A stretch of 8,758 nucleotides of DNA, taken from positions 1 to 8,758 of the forward strand of contig CAYRFU010000300.1 in assembly GCA_964423525.1 (NCBI GenBank), written 5' to 3'. Under the pieces are notes generated by a model. The model did not search any database, had not been told where the DNA came from, and saw only the letters and a list, made by a program, of their open reading frames with translations. Position 1 is the first letter of the stretch. The number at the start of each line of letters is the position of its first letter. Source of the DNA: CAYRFU01 sp964423525 (GTDB taxonomy: Bacteria; Vulcanimicrobiota; Xenobia; Xenobiales; JADMJV01). Below, piece after piece: positions 1 to 6,572 of this stretch. Made by a program: the position numbers and the translations under genes.

Positions 1-140
1 TATTGACTAGGCTTTATTCGCCTGGAGTTCGTCTTTCTCGAGCTATTCTGAGAGGGCCAGCGTGGTCGCCGGCGAGAGAGCCAGAAAGGACAATTCTCTT
101 GACTGTTTACCCTATACCCCAGATCGACGACAACCTTTGC

Positions 141-776
141 ATGCGAGACTTGCCCGTTCAAGAGCGCCCTCGCGAGAAATTGCTGCGAGAAGGCGCGGCC
201 AACCTGAGCGACCAGGAACTGGTGGCCGTTCTTCTGGGCAGTGGCTCGGCCGGGCAATCGGTGTTGGAGCTGGCCCGTCGGGTGGTTCCATTGCTCGACC
301 AAAACGATCCGACCAGGCTGTGGGCCACCCCCGGAATCGGGCGAGCCCGGGCCGCCGCTCTGTTGGCCGGAATCGAGTTGGGTCGGCGCCAGGCCCGACC
401 GGTTGGCCCCCTGTTGGAAAGTGCCGAAGAGGTTTATCGCCACCAGATCGAGATGGCAGAACTCGATCGTGAGCATTTTCGAGCGCTTTATCTTGATGTT
501 CGCCATCGTCTGATTCACCAGGAGACCATCTCTATCGGGACTCTCACCTCCAGTCTGGTTCATCCCCGGGAAGTCTTTGGGCCGGCTCTCAGCCGAAAGG
601 CTGCCTGCTTGATCGTGGTTCACAACCATCCTTCAGGGGACCCCACTCCCAGTGCCGAGGACCTATCCCTAACGAGAAGATTGACACGCGCCGGAGACCT
701 CCTCGGAATCGAGCTACTCGATCACGTGGTCATCGGTCGTTTCGGGTATACTAGTATTCGGGGTATACCATCGTAG
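141..776 (+). CDS. radC: RadC family JAB/MPN+ domain protein
   Basis: RadC-family protein of 211 residues, close to the family's usual length. Residues 1-15 carry the conserved opening (RDLPVQERPREKLL), followed by LSDQELVAVLLGSG. A helix-hairpin-helix-like segment lies at about residues 60-82 (LWATPGIGRARAAALL). The C-terminal JAMM/MPN+ domain has the metal-binding pattern HxHx7SxxD complete: H161, H163, S171 and D174 (HNHPSGDPTPSAED). In this family the domain looks like a metal-dependent hydrolase. The original role in DNA repair is disputed and the true substrate is unsettled. The ATG at 141 was chosen because family homology begins there. The frame stays open back to the window edge (TTG at 3), but that extension looks unlike the family, and neither start has a clear ribosome binding site. 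A 50-base gap separates it from plsX, so co-transcription is possible but unproven. Confidence 0.93.
   Translation: MRDLPVQERPREKLLREGAANLSDQELVAVLLGSGSAGQSVLELARRVVPLLDQNDPTRLWATPGIGRARAAALLAGIELGRRQARPVGPLLESAEEVYRHQIEMAELDREHFRALYLDVRHRLIHQETISIGTLTSSLVHPREVFGPALSRKAACLIVVHNHPSGDPTPSAEDLSLTRRLTRAGDLLGIELLDHVVIGRFGYTSIRGIPS
744..769. repeat. GGGTATAC direct/inverted repeat at the end of radC
   Basis: GGGTATAC occurs at 744-751 and again at 761-768, a 17-base period. Because GTATAC is palindromic, GGTATAC (745-751) and GTATACC (763-769) also form inverted arms. Between them ATACTAGTAT (748-757) is a perfect 10-base palindrome. The complementary form TATACCCC is at 113-120, upstream of radC. 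The site overlaps the last radC codons and lies 57-83 bases before the plsX start. TATACT at 747-752 resembles a -10 box, but no good -35 box sits at the right distance. An operator or promoter role is only a guess. Confidence 0.35.
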
Positions 777-817
777 ATGAGGAAGGAAAGAGCCAGGATA
801 GGCGGCAATATGGCCAC

Positions 818-821
818 GGAG
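818..821 (+). promoter_or_regulatory. Ribosome binding site of plsX
   Basis: GGAG ends 5 bases before the ATG at 827. It supports that start over the out-of-frame ATG at 810. Confidence 0.6.
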
Positions 822-826
822 CTTCC

Positions 827-1960
827 ATGAGAATCGTAATCGACGCCATGGGCGGCGACTATGCCCCCGAGCAAGTGGTGCTGGGAGCAGCTGAGGCGGC
901 CGCCACTACCTCAGCCCAGCTGGTTCTGGTCGGTGACGAGCAGAAGATTCGCTCTATTCTGCAGGAACGAGACGAAGCTTACCGGCGCAGCCGTCGCACT
1001 CGTGACGGCAAACGGCGCCGTCGCCTTCGTCGCAAGAAGGACGAACCCACCGTCAACAGCGCGGAACTGGTCGAGATTGTCCACGCCGAAGAACACATCG
1101 GCATGGACGAGAGTCCTGGACCCGCTCTCCGCAAGCGCGATAAGGCCTCGATGGTGATGGCGGCGCGAATGGTCCGCGAAGGGGAAGCGCAAGCCTTCGT
1201 CTGCGCTGGCAACACGGGCGCTCTCCACCAGGTTGCTCTGTTAGAAATCGGAAGATTACCGGGCATTCGTCGGCCAGCTCTAGCGGCCGTCCTGCCTACC
1301 GACGGGCGACCTTCCCTGGCACTCGATATGGGAGCCAACGCCGATTGCAAGCCGGACTACCTTCTCCAGTTCGCCGTGATGGGAGCGATCTATGCCGAAA
1401 AAGTGATGGGTCTCCCCTCACCCCGAGTGGGCCTTCTCAATATCGGGACTGAAGAGACGAAAGGCAACGCCCAGGTGGTAGCCGCCCACCAGCTGCTCAA
1501 AGAGTCTGACCTCAACTTTGTGGGCAATATTGAACCGATGGGATTTTTCGCCGGTGAGACTGATGTGGCCGTCTGTGACGGTTTCGTTGGAAATATGGTT
1601 CTCAAGACCAGCGAAGCCGTTTCGGAGTGGTTGATGGGTCGAGTGCGAATGGCGGCCCGCCGGCAGCCGGCGGTTATGGCCGCGCGGCCGGCAGNNNNNN
1701 NNNNCCGCCGTACCCCCGCAGCCAAAATTGGGGGGCATCTGTTGCGGCCTTCGCTGCGGCTGTTAAAACAAGACATCAGCCACTCAGACCACGGTGGGGC
1801 CGTCCTTCTCGGTCTCAAAGGAGTGGTGGTGAAATGCCACGGTAGGGCCGACTCAACCGCCGTTGCCAACGGAATCAAAGTGGCTGCTCGGGCGGTCGAG
1901 GTGGGTGTGGTTGAGCGTATTGGCGAGAGCTTGGGCCGAGCTAAAGAGGTCCAAGTGTGA
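827..1960 (+). CDS. plsX: Phosphate acyltransferase PlsX, with two Arg-rich insertions and an internal gap
   Basis: PlsX makes acyl-phosphate from acyl-ACP and phosphate, feeding PlsY for phosphatidic acid synthesis; it is a cytosolic enzyme that binds the membrane peripherally. The hallmark segments are present in order: IDAMGGDYAPE (5-15), VHAEEHIGMDESPGPALRKRDKASM (86-109), CAGNTGAL (126-133), LDMGANADCKPDYL, SPRVGLLNIGTEETKGN, VCDGFVGNMVLKT and HSDHGGAVLLGLKGVVVKCHG. The product is about 377 residues against a usual 330-345. The excess is an insertion at about 46-78, with 14 Arg/Lys among residues 53-71, and an Ala/Arg/Pro stretch of about 15-20 residues near 278-300. Residues 290-293 are unknown because of 10 Ns at 1695-1704, so local length and frame are not certain, although PlsX homology resumes in the same register. 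The stop overlaps the recG start by 4 bases. No fabH or other fatty-acid gene follows in the window. Confidence 0.93.
   Translation: MRIVIDAMGGDYAPEQVVLGAAEAAATTSAQLVLVGDEQKIRSILQERDEAYRRSRRTRDGKRRRRLRRKKDEPTVNSAELVEIVHAEEHIGMDESPGPALRKRDKASMVMAARMVREGEAQAFVCAGNTGALHQVALLEIGRLPGIRRPALAAVLPTDGRPSLALDMGANADCKPDYLLQFAVMGAIYAEKVMGLPSPRVGLLNIGTEETKGNAQVVAAHQLLKESDLNFVGNIEPMGFFAGETDVAVCDGFVGNMVLKTSEAVSEWLMGRVRMAARRQPAVMAARPAXXXXRRTPAAKIGGHLLRPSLRLLKQDISHSDHGGAVLLGLKGVVVKCHGRADSTAVANGIKVAARAVEVGVVERIGESLGRAKEVQV
1657..1689. repeat. Two adjacent GC-rich palindromes beside the assembly gap
   Basis: CCGCCGGC (1657-1664) and GCCGGCGG (1666-1673) are perfect inverted arms around one base. GGCCGCGCGGCC (1678-1689) is a perfect 12-base palindrome. 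Both lie inside plsX just left of the N run and would form very stable hairpins. That could explain why assembly stopped here. Confidence 0.7.
1695..1704. other. Assembly gap (10 Ns)
   Basis: Ten undetermined bases lie inside plsX. A round number such as 10 may be a placeholder rather than a measured length, so the four unknown residues in the product are nominal. Confidence 0.98.
1943..1950 (+). promoter_or_regulatory. Ribosome binding site of recG
   Basis: AAAGAGGT, inside the end of plsX, sits 6 bases before the GTG at 1957. It supports GTG as the real recG start and suggests translational coupling. Confidence 0.7.
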
Positions 1961-4338
1961 CTCTGTCGCAGCAGGCGCAAAAGCTCTGTGAGAGTCTGAT
2001 TCGTGTCCTGCGAGAAGAGTACCGTGACGGCCTCCGTGGCCGCCGCGGTGTCGACCGAGTGCTCGAGAAGTGGCAGCTTGAGGTCCACCAACTCGAGTCG
2101 AGTGAGTCTCGCGCCCTCTTGAGTGCGATTCGGCCCCTTTCCCGAGGCTATGAACACCTGCCAGCTGGTGAAAGAGAGCACAATCTGGTGACCGTGGGTC
2201 AGGAGCTGGGTCGCTTGGCCGGTATCGCGAAGCATTCCAAGCCCGCCCCTCGAGTCCCTTATCCTCCGGCTGGCCCGGCTAAGCTCGGCCTCGACTCCGA
2301 GGTGCAATATCTCAAAGGGGTCGGGCCACGGATGGCCAGTCTTCTTAAGCGGCTCGGCATCAGTCAGGTGAGCGATCTTCTCCATCACCTCCCTCGACGT
2401 TGGGAGGATAGAACTCGGCCCCGACCGATCCATCAACTTCGAGACGGAGCGGTGGAGACTGTTCGGGGCGTGCTGGGCTCGGTTTCAAAGAAACAGCCTA
2501 AGAAGGGTTTGTTGCTGGTCACTGCCACCCTTTCTGACGCCACTGGGAGCATCCAGCTCACCTGGTTCAATCAGCGCCATCTGGCCAAGCAGCTACGCCC
2601 CGGTAGCGAGGTGATAGCCTGTGGCAAAGTGGAGCGCAAGTTTCACCAAACTCAGATGAACAGCCCCGAACTGGAAGAGGCCCAAGAGCATGGAGTTCAC
2701 ACTGGCCGAATCATTCCTATCTACCCCTTAACGGGTTCTTTGTCGCAGAAGTGGATGCGCAAGATTCAGTATACGGTGGTGCCTACCTACGCCCCTCGCC
2801 TGGTCGACCCTCTGCCTGCTCCCCTGAGGAGCTCCTATTCGCTGATCGACAAGTCGGCCGCTGTGCTCGAGTATCATTGGCCCAGCAATCGGGCTCATCA
2901 GGCCGAAGCTCGCCGACGCCTGGCTTTTGAGGAGCTTTTTTTATTACAAGTTGAGATCGCCATTCAAAGACGAGAGCGAGAACTTGACCCGCGCACAGTC
3001 CACTACCAGCCAGAACAGACTCGCGCTGAGGACTTTTGTCAGCTACTGCCCTTCAAGCCCACCGGAGCCCAAAGTCGCGTGATGGCCGAAGTGGTCGAAG
3101 ACCTGTCTCGCCCGAGCCCCATGAATCGCCTCCTGCAGGGCGACGTAGGAGCCGGCAAAACGGTCATCGCTGCTTTTGCCGCCTGGTGCGCCGTCAAGAA
3201 CGGCTATCAGGCAGCCATCATGGCCCCCACCGAGATTCTGGCCGAGCAGCATTACCACAAGCTCCTGGCCTTGCTGGAGCCAGGCGGGATGCGGGTTGGC
3301 CGCCTGTCCGGCAGTATGCGCAAGAAAGCCAAACGGGAAGTTTATCAGCAACTCGCTGACCATGAGCTTGATCTCGTGGTCGGGACCCATGCTCTGATTC
3401 AGGAAGGGGTCGAGTTTGCCAAGCTGGGACTGGTGGTGGTGGACGAGCAGCACAAATTTGGAGTGATGCAGCGAACGGTCCTCCGTCAGAAAGGCCACCG
3501 GGGCAACCCCGACCTTCTGGTCATGACGGCCACGCCGATCCCTCGAACCCTGGCTCTCACCCTCTACGGCGACTTGGAGGTCTCCCGCCTGGATGAACTC
3601 CCTCCCGGGCGCCAACCGATCCATTCAGAATCAGTTCCTTTCTCTGAGCGAAAACGAGTTTATGAGGAGATCCGGCGTGAGATTCAGGCCGGGCGCCAGG
3701 CCTATATTATCTGCCCCCTGGTGGAAGAAACCGACAAAGTGGAAGCTACTGCCGCTGTGGAGGAGGCTGAGGTTGTGCAACAGAGAGTCTTTCCCGAGTT
3801 CTCGGTCGGCCTGCTCCACGGCAAGATGAAAGCGGCCGATAAGGAGGCCGTCATGGAAAAGTTCCGGACTCAAGAGCACCAGATTCTGATCTCGACCACC
3901 GTGATTGAAGTCGGGGTCGACGTTCCGAACGCTACCGTGATGCTGGTTCAAGATGCCAACCGGTTCGGGTTGGCCCAGCTGCACCAGTTGCGGGGCCGGG
4001 TCGGTCGGGGTTCTCACGCTTCTCGTTGCATTTTCATGGGAGACGCCAAGAGCGCTGACTCTCAGCGCCGATTGGAAGCGATCGCTAGAATGTCAGATGG
4101 CTTTGACGTGGCCGAGGAAGACCTCCAGATTCGAGGCCCCGGCGACTTCTACGGCTTTCGCCAATCCGGCTTCCCTGAGTTGCAGGTGGCCGATTTACTG
4201 AGGGACCAACTTCTTTTGGAAGAGGCTCGCCGGGCCGCCCAGCAATTCTTACAGGAGGACCCCGAGCTCGATTCCCACCCTGCCCTCCGAGAGCATCTCG
4301 TTAACCGTCAGGTTAAGACGGCCGAACTGGTCCATTGA
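1957..4338 (+). CDS. recG: ATP-dependent DNA helicase RecG
   Basis: RecG unwinds and regresses branched DNA such as stalled forks, Holliday junctions and R-loops. The order is complete. Residues 1-105 form an extra N-terminal segment, mostly helical and then Pro-rich. The wedge begins near YLKGVGPRMASLLKRLGI (118-135), with an OB-like fold at about 168-240. Helicase motifs follow: Walker A GDVGAGKT (395-402, K401), the RecG-type DEQH box (496-499), TATPIPRT (524-531), STTVIEVGVDVP and QLRGRVGRG (677-685). The C-terminal TRG region is at 722-738 (DLQIRGPGDFYGFRQSG), where Phe replaces the Thr commonly seen before RQSG. At 793 residues it is about 100 longer than the E. coli enzyme, matching the long form known from Thermotoga and others. 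The GTG start overlaps the plsX stop as GTGA, and the gene ends in a 4-base overlap with rsmD. Confidence 0.97.
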   Translation: MTLSQQAQKLCESLIRVLREEYRDGLRGRRGVDRVLEKWQLEVHQLESSESRALLSAIRPLSRGYEHLPAGEREHNLVTVGQELGRLAGIAKHSKPAPRVPYPPAGPAKLGLDSEVQYLKGVGPRMASLLKRLGISQVSDLLHHLPRRWEDRTRPRPIHQLRDGAVETVRGVLGSVSKKQPKKGLLLVTATLSDATGSIQLTWFNQRHLAKQLRPGSEVIACGKVERKFHQTQMNSPELEEAQEHGVHTGRIIPIYPLTGSLSQKWMRKIQYTVVPTYAPRLVDPLPAPLRSSYSLIDKSAAVLEYHWPSNRAHQAEARRRLAFEELFLLQVEIAIQRRERELDPRTVHYQPEQTRAEDFCQLLPFKPTGAQSRVMAEVVEDLSRPSPMNRLLQGDVGAGKTVIAAFAAWCAVKNGYQAAIMAPTEILAEQHYHKLLALLEPGGMRVGRLSGSMRKKAKREVYQQLADHELDLVVGTHALIQEGVEFAKLGLVVVDEQHKFGVMQRTVLRQKGHRGNPDLLVMTATPIPRTLALTLYGDLEVSRLDELPPGRQPIHSESVPFSERKRVYEEIRREIQAGRQAYIICPLVEETDKVEATAAVEEAEVVQQRVFPEFSVGLLHGKMKAADKEAVMEKFRTQEHQILISTTVIEVGVDVPNATVMLVQDANRFGLAQLHQLRGRVGRGSHASRCIFMGDAKSADSQRRLEAIARMSDGFDVAEEDLQIRGPGDFYGFRQSGFPELQVADLLRDQLLLEEARRAAQQFLQEDPELDSHPALREHLVNRQVKTAELVH

Positions 4339-4820
4339 AGCGAAACCCTCGCGTTCGTCCCACCACCGCCAAGGTCCGGGAATCCCTACTGGCCATTCTA
4401 GCCGACCGTCTCTGGGAGGCCAAAGTGCTGGATCTGTTCGCGGGTAGCGGCTCACTGGGCCTGGCTTGCCTAGAAAGTGGGGCCGCCTCGGTGGTGTTCG
4501 TGGAGGGCGACCCTGGCGTGGCTCGCGACTTGCGCCCGCGCTTACCCCGGGGAACTCGCCTGGTTCAGGGCAAGCTTCCTGCCGCCCTAAACCGAGTCAA
4601 AGGGCTTTTTGACCTGGTTCTAGCCGATCCCCCTTACGACACCCCCTACGGACTCCAGTGCCTGAACCGCCTGGAAGCCAAGCTGGAACAGGACGGCCTG
4701 GCTGTCTTTGAACATCATCACAAGCAGAGCTATCCCGACCACTGCGGTAGCTTGAAATTGGTTCGGCGCGATCGCCACGGGGAAACGGCCCTCTCCTTTT
4801 ACGCCAGGGACCCCTCGTGA
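4335..4820 (+). CDS. rsmD: 16S rRNA (guanine(966)-N2)-methyltransferase RsmD, short N-terminus
   Basis: RsmD methylates N2 of G966 in 16S rRNA using S-adenosylmethionine. The family motif RPTTAKVRESL is at residues 8-18. The SAM-binding motif LDLFAGSGSLGL is at 32-43, an acidic residue E57 ends the second strand, and the catalytic DPPY is at 98-101. The product has 161 residues against about 180-200 usually. The shortfall is mainly the N-terminal strand, often starting MRIIGG..RGR, which normally precedes RPT. TTG at 4335 is the only start codon after the in-frame stop at 4314-4316, so no upstream extension is possible without a frameshift. It overlaps the recG stop as TTGA and has no strong ribosome binding site, so translation probably depends on recG. 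The recG-rsmD pairing also supports the call. Its stop overlaps the next start. Confidence 0.88.
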   Translation: MKRNPRVRPTTAKVRESLLAILADRLWEAKVLDLFAGSGSLGLACLESGAASVVFVEGDPGVARDLRPRLPRGTRLVQGKLPAALNRVKGLFDLVLADPPYDTPYGLQCLNRLEAKLEQDGLAVFEHHHKQSYPDHCGSLKLVRRDRHGETALSFYARDPS

Positions 4821-5704
4821 CCATCAGCGAGACTTCGGTCAAGAACGCCCTTACCAGAACGTCCGGCTACCTGACCGACATCTCGTCTCATTCTCTTCAG
4901 CCCTATCGGGGTTGCTCGTTGGGAAACTCGCTCTGTGGCCAGGCCTGTTACGTCCAACACAACCCTTTCCTGACTCGGGGAAAGGCCTGGGGAAGCTTTT
5001 TGGAGGCGCGTTCGAACTGCGCTGAGAGCTACCTGGCCAACCAGCAACGCGAACGGGTTTGGGCCCGAAAACAGTTTGGCTCCTTTTCGATTTTCCTGGC
5101 CAGTTCGACCGAGCCGTTCCTGCCTCAAGAAAAGAGGCTGGGGGTCACTCGACGCCTGCTAGAGGCTATGCTGCATCATCCTCCCGACCTTTTGATCGTT
5201 CAGACCCATTCGGCCGGAGTGCTCTGGTATCGCGACCTCTATCCTCGTCTCAAGTGCGACCTGCGCTTTCATCTTTCCGTCGAAAGCGACCGCTCTCGCC
5301 TACCCGGCTTACCACCCTCAGCCTACACGGTCGAGCAGCGACTGGCTGCCGCCCAGGCTCTCTCCCAAGACGGTCACCAGGTGGTGATCACGGTCTCGCC
5401 TCTTCTACCGGTTAAAAACCCGGTTGATTTCTTCGCCCGAATCTCTCGGGTGGCGAGGGCCGTAGTGCTCGACCACTTCATTCTGGGCGACGGCAGCCGA
5501 GACGGTAGTCGGACCAGAAAAACTCCCGTGCCGAAAGTGATGGAGCTGGTAGAACCAGGCTCGACTAGCCTCGATTATCGAGACCGATTGGCCGCCCTGG
5601 CGACCCTTCAACCAGGACTTGCTGTGGGACTAGGTCGCCAGGGATTTGGAGCCCGCTATCTTTCGCCTCGAGAACGGAAAGAGCTCCAAGACCGATGGCT
5701 CTAG
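4817..5704 (+). CDS. Radical-SAM protein related to the SplB (spore photoproduct lyase) group, atypical CX6CX3C cluster
   Basis: A 295-residue cytosolic protein resembling COG1533-type radical-SAM proteins. The pattern PYRGC...CY (29-45), SSTEPFLPQEKRLGVTRRLLE (the usual SSxTDPYQPxE region), a VQTHSAGVLWYRDL strand-helix, HLSVESD, and EQRLAAAQALSQDGHQVVITVSPLLP all align in order by eye. The presumed 4Fe-4S ligands are C33, C40 and C44, spaced CX6CX3C, whereas classical members have CX3CX2C. The Tyr after the last Cys is kept. The substrate is unknown. Membership of the group does not prove DNA photoproduct repair, although linkage to recG and radC makes a nucleic-acid substrate reasonable. 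The GTG start overlaps the rsmD stop (GTGA), with AGGGA 6 bases upstream at 4806-4810. The family call is fairly firm; the function is open. Confidence 0.8.
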   Translation: MTISETSVKNALTRTSGYLTDISSHSLQPYRGCSLGNSLCGQACYVQHNPFLTRGKAWGSFLEARSNCAESYLANQQRERVWARKQFGSFSIFLASSTEPFLPQEKRLGVTRRLLEAMLHHPPDLLIVQTHSAGVLWYRDLYPRLKCDLRFHLSVESDRSRLPGLPPSAYTVEQRLAAAQALSQDGHQVVITVSPLLPVKNPVDFFARISRVARAVVLDHFILGDGSRDGSRTRKTPVPKVMELVEPGSTSLDYRDRLAALATLQPGLAVGLGRQGFGARYLSPRERKELQDRWL

Positions 5705-5867
5705 GTTGGACCGTCTCCCTCGTCAAAACGAAAGGGTTCAGGGCCCGACTCGCCAACAGCGGAACGTTCTGGGGAGTTTTATCCGCCAGGGGTGGGTAAA
5801 GCTCTGGCAGGGGCAAGTCGAACTGTGACCTGGAGGCTCTGAAAGAATGCTTGCCAAAGGAGGCGCC
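5705..5867. other. Spacer between the radical-SAM gene and the PAP2-like gene
   Basis: About 160 bases with no recognised gene, tRNA or terminator hairpin. It is the longest non-coding stretch in the window and separates the tightly overlapped block from the downstream genes, so a promoter for the latter could lie here. I found no convincing -35/-10 pair. A 60-codon reading frame (5646-5828) overlapping the preceding gene has no family resemblance. Confidence 0.5.
5856..5863 (+). promoter_or_regulatory. Strong ribosome binding site that decides the start at 5868
   Basis: AAAGGAGG, a near-perfect anti-16S match, lies 4 bases before the ATG at 5868. It favours that start over the in-frame ATG at 5847, which has GGAGG (5832-5836) 10 bases upstream. 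Confidence 0.65.
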
Positions 5868-6521
5868 ATGAAGACCGGTCTGACCACCGAGTCGACTCTG
5901 GCCGACAAATTGGCCTGGTTTTTGTCGACCGTGCTCAGTCCGCTGTTTGTGGCTCCTATCTTCACCGCCTTTCTGGTGGCCGGGGTGACCGACACCTGGA
6001 ACGAGTTCCTAGGATGGTACGTGCCCTGCGTGGCCCTCTCAACTGGGGTGCCCTTTGCTTACATCGGCTGGAATGTCCGCCGGGGACACATCACCGATCT
6101 TCACGTTCGCTTGCTCGAGCAGCGAACCGGGCCGTTTTTGGCCGGGGTGGTGGGCCTCGGTCTTCTCGAGCTGGTTTTACTGGCTCTGGGAGCCCCCTCG
6201 GCTTTGAGCCATATGGTGGCGGTGGCCTTTGTCAACGCAGTCTTGTTCGCCTGGATTTCGCGAAGTTGGAAGATCAGTGTGCACACCGGCTCTCTGAGCG
6301 TCTGCCTGGCCGGAGGGATCGTTCTTTTGGACTGGAGCCCGTGGTGTTTGATGCTTCTTCCTCCGCTCATCTGGGCCCGCACGGCCCGACGCCGTCACCA
6401 CCCTGCCCAGGGCAGCTTGGGCGCCGTCATTGGCCTTTTGCTGACCATCTATCCTCTTCGCTGGTTAGCCCAGCAGGCAGCGTCGCTTTGGGACGAGGCG
6501 GGTTTATCGTTGCCACTGTGA
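5868..6521 (+). CDS. Six-helix membrane protein, divergent PAP2-like phosphatase
   Basis: A 217-residue integral membrane protein with likely helices at about 17-39, 47-68, 88-109, 111-130, 138-168 (possibly two passes) and 182-199. Three segments resemble the PAP2 (phosphatidate phosphatase) signature in weak form: RLLEQRTGPFL (81-91) for motif 1, KISVHT (135-140, H139) for motif 2, and ARTARRRHHPAQGSLGAVIG (170-189, H177/H178) for motif 3. PAP2 enzymes remove phosphate from lipid phosphates or isoprenyl diphosphates at the membrane. Here motif 2 lacks PSGH and the SR and Asp of motif 3 are not evident, so activity is uncertain. A link to PlsX-made phosphatidic acid is possible but is inferred only from proximity. 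The gene lies 51 bases before the next one. Confidence 0.65.
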   Translation: MKTGLTTESTLADKLAWFLSTVLSPLFVAPIFTAFLVAGVTDTWNEFLGWYVPCVALSTGVPFAYIGWNVRRGHITDLHVRLLEQRTGPFLAGVVGLGLLELVLLALGAPSALSHMVAVAFVNAVLFAWISRSWKISVHTGSLSVCLAGGIVLLDWSPWCLMLLPPLIWARTARRRHHPAQGSLGAVIGLLLTIYPLRWLAQQAASLWDEAGLSLPL

Positions 6522-6572
6522 AGCGCGGGAGTCTTCGTTCTCGAACGACTTCGAAAGGGGTAGGTTGGTCGC

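Noticed and set aside
99..127. TTGACT at 99-104 as the -35 box of a radC promoter
   Set aside because: No acceptable -10 hexamer lies 16-18 bases downstream; TATACC at 113-118 is too close.
1390..2436. A 348-codon open frame on the minus strand across plsX and recG
   Set aside because: It lies antisense to two well-supported genes, spans the N run, and its product resembles no family; it is a by-product of GC-rich coding sequence.
3043..3624. A 193-codon minus-strand frame inside recG
   Set aside because: It is antisense to the helicase motif region and has no recognisable domain or ribosome binding site.
5646..5828. A 60-codon frame starting inside the radical-SAM gene
   Set aside because: It largely overlaps that gene's 3' end in another frame, has no ribosome binding site and no family resemblance.
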